From Gammaproteobacteria bacterium (GTDB lineage: Bacteria; Pseudomonadota; Gammaproteobacteria; UBA6429; Thiohalophilaceae), in contig JAJRZT010000037.1 of assembly GCA_024275115.1 (NCBI GenBank), positions 1-44,090 of the forward strand: a stretch of DNA of 44,090 bases, in the 5' to 3' direction. The translations under genes and the position numbers were made by a program. The notes beneath the pieces are model-generated. The model was not told the DNA's origin. It did not search any database and was given only the letters and a program-made list of their open reading frames with translations. Shown piece after piece: positions 1 through 9,261 of the stretch. The stretch's first letter is position 1. Each line of letters starts with the position of its first letter.

Positions 1-73
1 AATCTTTGTCAAGTACTAGACTCGCTGCTTCTTGTTTAAATTCTGTTGTGTAACTCGGTCTTGTTTTTGTCAT
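1..73 (-). CDS. IS3-family transposase OrfA, N-terminal fragment cut by the window edge
   Basis: Reading leftwards from an ATG at 73, the first 24 residues begin MTKTRPSYTTEFKQEAASLV. This is the typical start of IS3-type OrfA, a helix-turn-helix DNA-binding protein that with OrfB forms the transposase. A purine-rich ribosome site (AAGAAGGTG) lies just upstream. The rest lies outside the window, so completeness and the presence of OrfB cannot be judged. The matching element end is seen at 113-140. Confidence 0.75.
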   Translation of the reverse strand, partial: MTKTRPSYTTEFKQEAASLVLDKD

Positions 74-112
74 TTTTGGCACCTTCTTTTCTTGGGTTAG
101 TTTATCCCATTT

Positions 113-140
113 CGGTGTCCAGATTCATTAGACCACATCA
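113..140 (-). mobile_element. Probable terminal inverted repeat of the IS3-type element
   Basis: Read on the minus strand from 140 the sequence starts TGATGTGGTCTAATGAATCT and continues to GGACACC. It begins with TG and lies about 40 bases upstream of the OrfA start, as expected for the outer end of an IS3-type element. The partner repeat and any target duplication lie outside the window, so the boundary at 140 is inferred from form alone. Confidence 0.55.
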
Positions 141-253
141 AGTGTAAGCTAATGGGAATTTTGCTGCTGTTTCTTTAGTAAACATGTGTTTAACTATAAT
201 CTGTATTTTTGAATTTGCCAAGTTTTTTAGATACTAAATTGGGTCTATTATGT

Positions 254-1078
254 TTATCTCTTAGAGTCTTCCTGACTAGCACCTTCTTCAGCCGCCTGAG
301 CTGAAAGCTTGCGTGCTTTTTTGCGCTGTGCACGACGTTTTCTTAATTCCAGTAAAGTCAGAATAGGGCCCGATAAGGCATAACCAAAGAAAACCGTGAA
401 TAAAACAATTGGTGGATCATACGTTACCAGAACAATCACTAATACAAATACCAGTATAGTAATAAAAGGCACCTTACCGCGCAGGTCAATCCCTTTAAAA
501 CTGTGGTAGCGGAAATTACTCACCATTAACAAGCCAATCCCTGCGGTAAGAATGAGAGAAGCAATATTCATTGCTCGACCGGGTTCAATATAGTCATTGC
601 CAACCCAAACTAAGCCAGCAATAATTGCCGCGGCTGCCGGGCTGGCCAGCCCCTGAAAATAGCGTTTGTCGGCGGTACCCACCTGCGTATTAAAACGTGC
701 CAGGCGCAGTGCCGCACCCGCCGTATAAACAAAAGCGGCTAACCAACCTAGCTTACCAAGGTCGCTGAGCGCCCATTGATACATTACTAAAGAGGGGGCT
801 ATGCCAAACGAAGCCAAATCTGCAAGGCTGTCATATTGTGCGCCAAAATCACTTTGGGTATTTGTCATGCGCGCAACCCGACCGTCTAAACCATCCAGAA
901 TCATTGCTATAAAAATCGCAATGGCTGCTGCTTCGAAACGATCCTGCATGGCTGCCACAATGGCATAGTAACCCGCGAACAAAGCGGCGGTGGTAAAAAG
1001 ATTAGGCAGTAAATAAATTCCGCGACGTCTTTTTGCTTTTATTGTTTGACCATCCGTCGTTTTATCTTTATTTGTCAT
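254..1078 (-). CDS. pssA: CDP-diacylglycerol--serine O-phosphatidyltransferase
   Basis: This membrane enzyme makes phosphatidylserine from CDP-diacylglycerol and serine, the step before decarboxylation to phosphatidylethanolamine. The 274-residue protein carries the CDP-alcohol phosphotransferase signature as DGLDGRVAR, then a conserved Gly, and DSLAD further on, giving the metal-binding aspartates. Several hydrophobic segments follow, and the C-terminus is a basic and acidic cytoplasmic tail. It lies 14 bases downstream of the phosphatidylserine decarboxylase gene on the same strand, so the two consecutive pathway enzymes are probably co-transcribed. The ATG start at 1078 fits the usual family N-terminus (basic stretch, then LLPNLFT). 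Confidence 0.93.
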   Translation of the reverse strand: MTNKDKTTDGQTIKAKRRRGIYLLPNLFTTAALFAGYYAIVAAMQDRFEAAAIAIFIAMILDGLDGRVARMTNTQSDFGAQYDSLADLASFGIAPSLVMYQWALSDLGKLGWLAAFVYTAGAALRLARFNTQVGTADKRYFQGLASPAAAAIIAGLVWVGNDYIEPGRAMNIASLILTAGIGLLMVSNFRYHSFKGIDLRGKVPFITILVFVLVIVLVTYDPPIVLFTVFFGYALSGPILTLLELRKRRAQRKKARKLSAQAAEEGASQEDSKR

Positions 1079-1092
1079 GCTTTTAGTTTACC

Positions 1093-1701
1093 TTAAGATC
1101 GCGGCCAATGCGCAATAATATCCTTACCGGCAACCACTCGGTCTCCCTGTTTTACATCAATGAGACTGTTTTCAGGAAGGTATATAACAACTTTTGAACC
1201 AAACGGCAGGAAGCCGCATTTTTTACCCTGCCCTACGCGCTCGCCAGCCGCGTAATAACACATGATTTGCCCGCTACGACTCGCATAAATTTCCATTACC
1301 ACGTCATCGCCTTCATCGGTTTTAATCCAGACGGCTCTCGCCTTGCCTTTATTCTCACCCTTTGGCTGCATCCAGAAATTAATGATTTTACCTTCTGTCA
1401 CACTGCGTAAAATGTATGGATCGGTAAGTGCCATTTCTAACTCTATGCAAATGGCTTCACGTTCAAGATAAGGATCAGTCACTTTCTTTACCGATTTCAC
1501 CACCGAGTCAACTGGGCTTAATACGCCAAGCGGATCGGATGATAGTGTATTGTGCGAATCACGAAATAAATATGCCAATATAATGGCGAACACCCAAAAT
1601 AAAAGTGCGTATAAAGGAAAGTTGTATTGCAGCAACGCTGCAACAGCCACAGCAGGAAAAATATACCGAAATGATTCGCGAGCAATCATAAAAACCAACA
1701 A
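1093..1701 (-). CDS. psd: Phosphatidylserine decarboxylase-family protein, short type, atypical active site
   Basis: Short (about 200 residues) membrane-anchored relative of phosphatidylserine decarboxylase, which converts phosphatidylserine to phosphatidylethanolamine using a pyruvoyl group made by self-cleavage. The self-cleavage site is visible as FGSK (Gly168-Ser169). Two hydrophobic segments lie at residues 12-47. Oddities: the usual SPADG stretch reads SPVDS (62-66), and the usual Asp-Val-His motif reads Asp-Pro-Tyr at about 94-96, so the catalytic histidine appears to be missing. The outer start is TTG at 1701; an ATG at 1689 (MIARESF) gives 198 residues. Neither has a clear ribosome site, so the start is uncertain. 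Pairing with pssA supports a role in phospholipid synthesis. Confidence 0.8.
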   Translation of the reverse strand: MLVFMIARESFRYIFPAVAVAALLQYNFPLYALLFWVFAIILAYLFRDSHNTLSSDPLGVLSPVDSVVKSVKKVTDPYLEREAICIELEMALTDPYILRSVTEGKIINFWMQPKGENKGKARAVWIKTDEGDDVVMEIYASRSGQIMCYYAAGERVGQGKKCGFLPFGSKVVIYLPENSLIDVKQGDRVVAGKDIIAHWPRS

Positions 1702-1724
1702 TAATTAAATTAAATATCAGAAAA

Positions 1725-1758
1725 GATCATAAGTGGCTGTAAAAATAAAACAGCCACT
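1725..1758 (-). repeat. Palindromic repeat, AGTGGCYGT family, copy A
   Basis: A perfect 9-base inverted repeat, AGTGGCTGT and ACAGCCACT, is separated by nine A/T-rich bases. On the minus strand it is preceded by TTTAG and followed by TTATGATC. The same stem and the same right flank occur in two tandem copies at 16218-16307. There is no T-run after the stem on either strand, so it is not a standard terminator. Confidence 0.6.
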
Positions 1759-1795
1759 AAATAAGTGTCAGTAAAAAAATGAAGGCACTGTCACT

Positions 1796-1821
1796 AAAAA
1801 AGCCGGACGATAAGTCCGGCT
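1796..1821 (-). terminator. Rho-independent terminator after ilvC
   Basis: On the minus strand the stem AGCCGGAC, loop TTATC and stem GTCCGGCT are followed by a run of T. The 8-base-pair stem is perfect. It lies about 40 bases after the ilvC stop and ahead of psd-pssA, so the lipid genes probably have their own promoter or depend on readthrough. Confidence 0.85.
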
Positions 1822-1863
1822 CTATTACGATGTTGCATAAAATACAATGAGAAGTAGTCTCAA

Positions 1864-2934
<1,071 letters not shown>

Positions 2935-3429
2935 TTAAATCTGTAATGCTTTCTTGCCACGCGCAATGCCTGTTGCACCTGAACGAACCGTTTCAATAAT
3001 TAAGACATCATTGAGCGCTTTTAAAAACGAATCCAGTTTTTCACCTTCACCGGTTAATTCAACGGTAAAGATATTATCGGATACATCAATGATCCGCCCT
3101 TTGAATATATCGGCTAAACGTTGCAACTCATCACGACTGGCAGCTTCTTTAGCGTCCACTTTAACCATCATCAATTCACGCTCAATATGCGCGCCTTCGG
3201 TAATATCGGCTACTTTAACCACATCAACCAGCTTATTTAATTGTTTGTTGATTTGTTCAATGATGTTTTCAGAACCGGAAGTCACAATCGTCATGCGTGA
3301 TAGCGATGCGTCTTCTGTTACCGCAACAGTGAGTGATTCAATATTGTAACCACGCGCTGAAAATAAACCAGCTACACGCGACAGAGCACCGGCTTCATTT
3401 TCAATTAAAATCGAAATTATATGTCGCAC
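2935..3429 (-). CDS. ilvH: Acetolactate synthase small (regulatory) subunit
   Basis: Regulatory partner of the large acetolactate synthase subunit. It stimulates the catalytic subunit and carries valine feedback inhibition. The protein is 164 residues, the usual length, with an N-terminal ACT domain (HIISILIENEAGALSRVAGLF, with the GYNIESL strand) and a C-terminal acetolactate synthase regulatory domain. It lies 11 bases downstream of the large subunit gene on the same strand, so expression in a fixed ratio is likely. Both ilvH and ilvN are used for this family; ilvH is chosen because of its length. Confidence 0.95.
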   Translation of the reverse strand: MRHIISILIENEAGALSRVAGLFSARGYNIESLTVAVTEDASLSRMTIVTSGSENIIEQINKQLNKLVDVVKVADITEGAHIERELMMVKVDAKEAASRDELQRLADIFKGRIIDVSDNIFTVELTGEGEKLDSFLKALNDVLIIETVRSGATGIARGKKALQI

Positions 3430-3440
3430 TTCAACAACCC

Positions 3441-5183
3441 CTACGCCAATTCTCTATCAGAAGACTGAACCGGAATGCACTCGGCCTGTAAATGCATTTC
3501 ATGATGTCCTTTGCCCGCCGCAATCATCGGATAAACATTTTCAGTCTGATCGGTAACAAAATCCATAAACACCAGCTTGTCTTTCATTGCAAATGCTTCT
3601 GTTAAAGCCCCATTTACATCCGCTGGCTTGTCAATTTGCATACCCACATGGCCATAACTTTCGGCCAGTTTTACAAAGTCAGGCAGTGCTTTTAAATAAG
3701 ACTGTGAGTAACGACTTTCATAGAAAAATTCCTGCCATTGACGCACCATGCCCATATAACGATTATTCAGCATAATAATTTTAACCGGCAAATTATATTG
3801 CAGCGCAGTGGATAATTCCTGAATGCACATTTGAATACTGGCTTCACCGGTAACACAGGCAACCACCGCATCTTTATGCGCAAGTTGCACACCCAATGCC
3901 GCAGGTAAACCAAAACCCATCGTGCCCAGGCCACCAGAATTTATCCAACGGCGCGGTTTTTCAAACGGGTAAAATTGTGCTGTAAACATCTGGTGCTGAC
4001 CTACATCAGAAGTAATAAATGCATCCCCATTGGTCACTTTATGTAATTCTTCAACCACAAATTGCGGTTTAATCAGCGCACTGTTTCTGTCGTAACGTAA
4101 ACAATTACCGCTCGCCCAGGTGTTAATTTGTTTCCACCATTTTTCTAATGCTTTTGCATCGGGTTTGGTTTTGCTGAGTTTAAGTTCTTTACTCATATCA
4201 ACCAGAACATGTTTCACATCACCCACAATCGGCACATCGACCTGAACATTCTTTGCAATGGATGATGGGTCAATATCGATATGTATAATTTTTGCATGTG
4301 GGCAGAATTGTTCTAACTCGCCCGTTACCCGGTCATCAAAACGTGCGCCAATGGCAATCAGTGTGTCACAGTCATGCATGGCCATATTGGCTTCATAGGT
4401 ACCATGCATACCCAACATACCCAACGACTCTTTACCTGAAGCAGGATAAGCACCCAGCCCCATTAGCGTTTGTGTAATAGGAAAGCCCAGTTGTTGGGTA
4501 AAGGCGGTGAGTTCTTCGCTGGCATTACTTAAAACAACACCACCGCCACTGTAAATCATTGGCCGTTTTGCCGCTAAAATAAGTTCAACTGCTTTTTTAA
4601 TTTGCCGTTGATTACCCTGCACTGTTGGGTTGTAAGAGCGAATACTGACCTCTTTAGGGTATTCGTAGTCAATCTTAATACTCGGATCAGTAATGTCTTT
4701 TGGTATATCGACAACAACCGGGCCGGGTCTACCTGTTGTCGCGATATGAAACGCTTTTTTCATGGTTTCAGCAATGTCTTCTGCTCGCTTAACCAGAAAG
4801 TTATGTTTGACGCAAGGGCGACTAATACCAACCGAGTCGACTTCCTGAAAAGCATCACTGCCAATAAAAGCAGAGGTCACCTGACCGGTAATAACAACTA
4901 AAGGGATCGAGTCCAGATGCGCGGTGGCAATACCGGTAATGGCATTCGTTGCACCCGGGCCCGAGGTGACCAGCACAACACCCGGCTTTCCGGTTGAACG
5001 CGCATAACCGTCTGCGGCATGCGTTGCGCCCTGTTCATGGCGCACAAGAATGTGTTCAACATCAGACTGATTGTATATCGCATCATAAATATGCAGCACG
5101 GCACCACCGGGGTACCCAAATACATATTCAACGCCCTCATCTTTGAGCGACTGAATAACAATCTCACCACCACTGAGTTTCAC
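3441..5183 (-). CDS. ilvB: Acetolactate synthase large (catalytic) subunit
   Basis: Thiamine diphosphate- and FAD-dependent enzyme joining pyruvate with pyruvate or 2-oxobutyrate, the first common step of branched-chain amino acid synthesis. The 580 residues show the N-terminal pyrimidine-binding domain with the catalytic Glu in VRHEQGATHAADGYAR, the central FAD domain, and the C-terminal diphosphate domain. The metal-binding motif, usually GDGS, reads GEAS before IQMCIQEL and the downstream LNNRYMGM. A Glu in place of Asp is, from memory, known in some gammaproteobacterial homologues. It is the first gene of ilvB-ilvH-ilvC, with a long leader upstream. The symbol ilvI would serve equally well. 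Confidence 0.95.
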   Translation of the reverse strand: MKLSGGEIVIQSLKDEGVEYVFGYPGGAVLHIYDAIYNQSDVEHILVRHEQGATHAADGYARSTGKPGVVLVTSGPGATNAITGIATAHLDSIPLVVITGQVTSAFIGSDAFQEVDSVGISRPCVKHNFLVKRAEDIAETMKKAFHIATTGRPGPVVVDIPKDITDPSIKIDYEYPKEVSIRSYNPTVQGNQRQIKKAVELILAAKRPMIYSGGGVVLSNASEELTAFTQQLGFPITQTLMGLGAYPASGKESLGMLGMHGTYEANMAMHDCDTLIAIGARFDDRVTGELEQFCPHAKIIHIDIDPSSIAKNVQVDVPIVGDVKHVLVDMSKELKLSKTKPDAKALEKWWKQINTWASGNCLRYDRNSALIKPQFVVEELHKVTNGDAFITSDVGQHQMFTAQFYPFEKPRRWINSGGLGTMGFGLPAALGVQLAHKDAVVACVTGEASIQMCIQELSTALQYNLPVKIIMLNNRYMGMVRQWQEFFYESRYSQSYLKALPDFVKLAESYGHVGMQIDKPADVNGALTEAFAMKDKLVFMDFVTDQTENVYPMIAAGKGHHEMHLQAECIPVQSSDRELA

Positions 5184-5257
5184 TATTACATCACCTTCGT
5201 TATCTAAATAAACTATTAAACTTACGCTAAACCAGTAAGCCCCTAATCAACAACGAT

Positions 5258-5278
5258 AAAAAAACGCCCTGCAGGGCG
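5258..5278 (-). terminator. Attenuator-like terminator in the ilvB leader
   Basis: On the minus strand CGCCC, loop TGCA and GGGCG are followed by seven T. This rho-independent form lies about 75 bases before the ilvB start and downstream of the likely promoter at 5398-5426. It would therefore act inside the ilv leader. No convincing leader peptide rich in Val, Leu or Ile codons was found; only short ORFs such as a five-codon MVQSI occur. Attenuation is therefore inferred from position. Confidence 0.6.
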
Positions 5279-5361
5279 AACAAAACATCGACGTCAGATT
5301 GATTGGACCATTGTTTGTATAAAATACAGCCTGGATAAAAACAGATTTATGCCAAATTAAG

Positions 5362-5386
5362 GTAAACCCGAGAGAACTCGGTTTAC
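5362..5386 (-). other. Leader hairpin upstream of the ilv attenuator
   Basis: GTAAAC and CGAG pair with CTCG and GTTTAC around an AGAA or TTCT loop, with one bulged base. It begins a few bases after the predicted transcription start and about 85 bases ahead of the terminator. It could be a pause or anti-termination element, or simply a stable 5' end. Confidence 0.45.
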
Positions 5387-5397
5387 ACAAGCACTCT

Positions 5398-5426
5398 ATT
5401 ATAATCAGAATACACGAACTGGCCAA
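5398..5426 (-). promoter_or_regulatory. Sigma-70 promoter for ilvBHC
   Basis: On the minus strand TTGGCC (5421-5426) and a perfect TATAAT (5398-5403) are 17 bases apart. Transcription would start near 5391, giving a leader of about 208 bases to ilvB. This accounts for most of the 424-base gap at 5184-5607. The remainder, next to the divergent gene at 5608, shows nothing clear. Confidence 0.7.
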
Positions 5427-5616
5427 GTAAATGCTTATAAATACGGGAAAAAATTAGAAAATGATCACTAATATCTGATAAGTTTCAGGGTTTTTTAATA
5501 CAAAAGGCCACTTCCGTGCTAAATTTAATAATAATTAAAGCAAACTTGCCAAGTAAACAATTTACTTTCAGCATTTAGCTTGCCATACTCCACGAAATAA
5601 AACTGGAATGAATCGG

Positions 5617-6066
5617 ATGAAATTCAAAACCTTAGCAGCACTTGTACTCCTTCTGTCACCTATTTCGGCTTTTTCTGGCATGTATAAATATCAGGACGAA
5701 AGTGGAACCTGGGTTTACTCACAGCAACCTCCGGCTACAGGCGAATATAAAACAATCCGTGGGCCAAAAGAAACACGTAGCTCAAAATTGCCTAAAGAAG
5801 CACGTGAGGAAAAAATAAAAAAAGCCAGAAAAGCCATCCTTGGTGACCCTGCAGAAAAAGCGAAAAAAGATAAGGTTGCCAAAGAAACGGCTAAAAATGC
5901 CGATAAACGCACAGAAGCATGCGCACAGTCTAAAAAGGCACTGGAATCCTTACAGGTTTATCGCCGCTTTCTCGATAAAGACGGCAATGCAACTATCATG
6001 GATAATGATGTCCGCGCAAAACGTATTAAAAATGCCAAAGTAAATATTCAACAGTTCTGCGACTAA
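5617..6066 (+). CDS. DUF4124-domain secreted protein of unknown function
   Basis: The N-terminus is a signal peptide (MKFKTLAALVLLLSPISAFS). It is followed by the short DUF4124 motif around MYKYQDESGTWVYSQQPP, in which a conserved Tyr/Trp strand pattern recurs across proteobacterial envelope proteins. The remainder is Lys/Glu-rich and probably helical, and it ends with a Cys. I prefer the ATG at 5617 because GGA lies 9 bases upstream; an ATG at 5608 adds three residues with no spacing for a ribosome site. It lies 11 bases before the tautomerase gene. The family has no firmly known function. Confidence 0.8.
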   Translation: MKFKTLAALVLLLSPISAFSGMYKYQDESGTWVYSQQPPATGEYKTIRGPKETRSSKLPKEAREEKIKKARKAILGDPAEKAKKDKVAKETAKNADKRTEACAQSKKALESLQVYRRFLDKDGNATIMDNDVRAKRIKNAKVNIQQFCD

Positions 6067-6077
6067 ATTAGTTTAAG

Positions 6078-6422
6078 ATGCCTTACTTGAAAATACTGAC
6101 AAATCAGGATATTGCTCCACCTGGCGAGCAGGCTCTACTTCGGGAAGCGTCAGCACTTGTTGCCACCGAACTCGGAAAACCCGAAAACTATGTCATGGTT
6201 AATATGGAGCCCAGCCGCCCCATGCTTTTCGCTGGAACCGATGCGGCCACCGCCTATCTGGAACTTAAAAGCATTGGCTTAGCCGAATCACAAACCAAAA
6301 GCCTTTCGGCTGCACTTTGCAACTTAATCCATGACAAACTCAATATTCCAACTGAACGTATTTATATTGAGTTTGCCGATGCTCCCCGCAGTATGTGGGG
6401 TTGGAATAAAAGCACTTTTTAA
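6078..6422 (+). CDS. MIF/phenylpyruvate tautomerase-family protein
   Basis: A 114-residue protein of the macrophage migration inhibitory factor fold, in which the N-terminal Pro exposed after Met removal (Pro2 of MPYLKILTN) is the catalytic base. The length and the C-terminal strand (IYIEFADAPRSMWGWNKSTF) match the MIF group rather than the shorter 4-oxalocrotonate tautomerases. The bacterial role is unclear; substrates such as phenylpyruvate are inferred only from the family. It probably shares a transcript with the DUF4124 gene 11 bases upstream. Confidence 0.88.
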   Translation: MPYLKILTNQDIAPPGEQALLREASALVATELGKPENYVMVNMEPSRPMLFAGTDAATAYLELKSIGLAESQTKSLSAALCNLIHDKLNIPTERIYIEFADAPRSMWGWNKSTF

Positions 6423-6626
6423 AGGCTTATAAAGAAATTACCTTATCGCTGGATGCCAGTGATAACACACCCCGCTGATGGGATGCATTACGAAGCACTG
6501 CAATATAATATCAAGCCTGCCGAGCCGGTTACCAGGAAGAAGTAATTCCAGTAATAAAGCTATACCCCAGGCCTTAAAAATCGTTAAAATACCGCTTATA
6601 TTTTTAACCGAAAAGTAGTTGTTATT

Positions 6627-8336
6627 ATGCGCGTATCTCAAATTTTATTAGCCACCGTGAAAGAAGTGCCTTCTGATGCCGAAGTTATCAGCCACAAACT
6701 GATGATTCGGGCAGGCATGGTTCGAAAGCTTTCTGCCGGGTTATATAGCTGGTTACCTCTGGGTTTGCGGGTACTGCGTAAAATTGAAAACATTGTCCGT
6801 GAAGAAATGAATCGCGTCGGTGCACAGGAATTGCTAATGCCAACCGTGCAACCGGCCGAATTATGGAAGGAATCAACCCGCTGGGAGCAATATGGCCCTG
6901 AACTGTTACGAATGACTGACCGGCATCAACGCGAATTTTGTTTTGGCCCGACACACGAAGAAGTTATTACCGATATTTTCAGAAAAGAAGTACGTAGCTA
7001 TAAACAACTGCCTATCAACTTCTACCAGATACAAACAAAATTTCGGGATGAAATTCGCCCACGCTTTGGGGTCATGCGGTCACGTGAATTTATAATGAAA
7101 GATGCCTACTCCTTTCATATCGACCATCCGTCTTTAGATAAAACCTACCACCGTATGCATCAAGCCTACTGCAATATTTTTGATCGTATCGGTTTAAACT
7201 ACCGCCCAGTCAGTGCTGACGCGGGTTCCATTGGTGGAAACCTGTCCCATGAATTTCATGTGCTGGCCGAATCAGGCGAAGATGCCATTGCATTCAGTGA
7301 CCAGAGTGATTTTGCCGCTAATGTTGAACTGGCTGCAGCAATCGCCCCGGAATGCAAACACGCCGAAGCCACTCAGACATTAACAAAAGTGGATACACCG
7401 GAGCAGCACAGCATCGAAGAAGTCAGTGCATTCTTAAACATTGCAGCATCACAATGTATAAAAACCTTACTCATCGAAGGGACCGATGACAGTATTATTG
7501 CTTTAGTGGTACGTGGTGACCATGAAATTAATGAAATCAAAGCAGAGAAAATAGACGCTGCCGCTTCACCTTTCACACTGGCCAGTGCCGAAAAAATCAG
7601 AACGGTCGTTAACTGTGATGCCGGTTCAATCGGACCAGTTGGGTTGACTATTCCGGTTTATGTTGACCATGCAGCCGCCGCCATTGCCGACTTTGTCTGC
7701 GGTGCCAACGAAAATGGAAAACACTACATAGGCACAAACTGGCAGCGTGATCTGCCACTTGAAAACACCGTGGACATACGCAATGTGGTCGATGGCGACC
7801 CCAGCCCGGACGGAAAGGGAACACTCAACATTAAGCGTGGTATTGAAGTCGGGCATATTTTCCAACTCGGCAATAAATACAGTGACGCAATGAAAGCCAC
7901 CGTATTAGATGACAAAGGCAAAGCCGTTACCGTCACAATGGGCTGCTATGGCATCGGCATTACCCGTATTGTTGCTGCTGCGATAGAACAAAACCATGAT
8001 AACAATGGCATTATCTGGCCAGACAATATCGCACCGTTTCAGATAGCCCTTATTCCGATGAATTTACATAAATCAGAACGTGTACAACAAGAAGCCGAAG
8101 CTCTTTATAGTAAATTAACCGAACTCGGCTATGATGTTTTACTAGACGACAGGAAAGAACGCGCCGGTGTGATGTTTGCCGATATGGAACTGATTGGCAT
8201 TCCCCATCGCGTCGTCATAAGTGAGCGAGGGCTAAAGAATGATACCTTTGAATATAAAGGACGAAAAGATCAGGAATCTCAGGATATCCAGACAGCAACA
8301 CTCATTGATTTCCTGAAAGAAAAGCTTACACGCTAA
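6627..8336 (+). CDS. proS: Prolyl-tRNA synthetase (bacterial type, with editing domain)
   Basis: Charges tRNA-Pro with proline. The 569 residues match the bacterial form: a class II catalytic core split by the INS editing domain (about residues 220-400), then the anticodon-binding domain. Visible motifs include motif 2 around [19 protein letters not shown], motif 3 around [10 protein letters not shown], and the C-terminal [22 protein letters not shown]. The editing domain hydrolyses mischarged Ala-tRNA-Pro. The ATG at 6627 gives the standard N-terminus ([19 protein letters not shown]). The 204 bases upstream hold no obvious gene. Confidence 0.98.
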   Translation: MRVSQILLATVKEVPSDAEVISHKLMIRAGMVRKLSAGLYSWLPLGLRVLRKIENIVREEMNRVGAQELLMPTVQPAELWKESTRWEQYGPELLRMTDRHQREFCFGPTHEEVITDIFRKEVRSYKQLPINFYQIQTKFRDEIRPRFGVMRSREFIMKDAYSFHIDHPSLDKTYHRMHQAYCNIFDRIGLNYRPVSADAGSIGGNLSHEFHVLAESGEDAIAFSDQSDFAANVELAAAIAPECKHAEATQTLTKVDTPEQHSIEEVSAFLNIAASQCIKTLLIEGTDDSIIALVVRGDHEINEIKAEKIDAAASPFTLASAEKIRTVVNCDAGSIGPVGLTIPVYVDHAAAAIADFVCGANENGKHYIGTNWQRDLPLENTVDIRNVVDGDPSPDGKGTLNIKRGIEVGHIFQLGNKYSDAMKATVLDDKGKAVTVTMGCYGIGITRIVAAAIEQNHDNNGIIWPDNIAPFQIALIPMNLHKSERVQQEAEALYSKLTELGYDVLLDDRKERAGVMFADMELIGIPHRVVISERGLKNDTFEYKGRKDQESQDIQTATLIDFLKEKLTR

Positions 8337-8355
8337 AAATAGCCTAAACATAAGA

Positions 8356-8961
8356 ATGAAACTCGCAAGTAAAAAATCAGCCATCCTTTATTTTAATATT
8401 ACTTTTTTTACCGGCTTACTGTTTCTATTTTTATCAACTCATGCGACGGCGTCAACGCAGGAAAAACCCGACCCTGCATTGCGGCAACTTCTTAAAGAGT
8501 CGATTGCCGAAAGTGACAGTTTCAAAGATCGCTTTGATGCCGAAGTCTGGTTACTCGATATGTCCACCCGGCTAGCATTAAAAATTAAAGACACAAAAAA
8601 GCGTTTACACTTACTGCGCCATATTCATTACGAAGCAACCCGGGTAGAACTATCACCACAAATAGTACTGGCTATCATTCAGGTAGAAAGTAATTTTGAT
8701 GAATATGCTATTTCCACAGCCGGCGCAAGAGGCCTTATGCAAATCATGCCTTTCTGGCTAAAAGAAATTGGTAAGGAGGATGACAACTTATTCCATATAA
8801 GAACAAACCTTCGCTTCGGCTGCACTATACTTCGCTATTATTTAGATAAAGAAAAGGGCAATATTACCCGGGCACTCGCACGTTATAATGGCAGTTTAGG
8901 AAGTTATCGCTATACAACAAAAGTTTTCAGGGCGTTGGATAACCGTTGGAGTCTGAGATAA
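8356..8961 (+). CDS. Lytic transglycosylase (SLT domain)
   Basis: Secreted peptidoglycan-cleaving enzyme of the soluble lytic transglycosylase fold. The N-terminal hydrophobic segment (about 11-32) is a signal peptide or anchor. The SLT domain spans about residues 95-195, with catalytic Glu111 in IIQVESNFDEYAIS, followed by the AGARGLMQIMPFW block and the YNGS motif near the C-terminus. At 201 residues it is close to a minimal, single-domain member. It starts 19 bases after proS and may be co-transcribed with it. It acts in the periplasm on the glycan strand; no more specific Mlt name can be justified. Confidence 0.9.
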   Translation: MKLASKKSAILYFNITFFTGLLFLFLSTHATASTQEKPDPALRQLLKESIAESDSFKDRFDAEVWLLDMSTRLALKIKDTKKRLHLLRHIHYEATRVELSPQIVLAIIQVESNFDEYAISTAGARGLMQIMPFWLKEIGKEDDNLFHIRTNLRFGCTILRYYLDKEKGNITRALARYNGSLGSYRYTTKVFRALDNRWSLR

Positions 8962-8991
8962 CAATAAGAAAGTGTAGTACTAAAAAGTGCA

Positions 8992-9261
8992 TTAATGTAC
9001 TTCAAACACTGCATAATCGCTAACAGGTAACGACTGTATTTCAATATTTTCCACCTTCGCCATCACCGGCCCCAGCCAGAGCCATTGCAGCATGGATTCA
9101 ATATCTTCAACAGACCCACAACACTCTGCTTGCACTCGCCCATCTGGCAAGTTCTTAACATATCCCGTTAAATTAAACCGGGTAGCTTGCTGCTGAGTGC
9201 TTATTCGGTAGCAAACACCTTGCACCCGGCCTGAAATTATAAATTGTTTACAAATGGACAT
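8992..9261 (-). CDS. acyP: Acylphosphatase
   Basis: Small 89-residue enzyme hydrolysing the carboxyl-phosphate bond of acyl phosphates. The active-site loop is present as GRVQGVCYR with Arg19, and the conserved Asn37 in GYVKNLPDGRV. Its start codon directly abuts the stop codon of the periplasmic adaptor gene (TAA then ATG, no gap), so it is translationally coupled to an envelope operon. That is an unusual partner for this housekeeping enzyme, and a specific role there is not known. Confidence 0.93.
   Translation of the reverse strand: MSICKQFIISGRVQGVCYRISTQQQATRFNLTGYVKNLPDGRVQAECCGSVEDIESMLQWLWLGPVMAKVENIEIQSLPVSDYAVFEVH

Noticed and set aside
6438-6641. A minus-strand frame in the gap before proS
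   Set aside because: No ribosome site and no protein-like character. It overlaps the proS start, and the region is more likely leader sequence.
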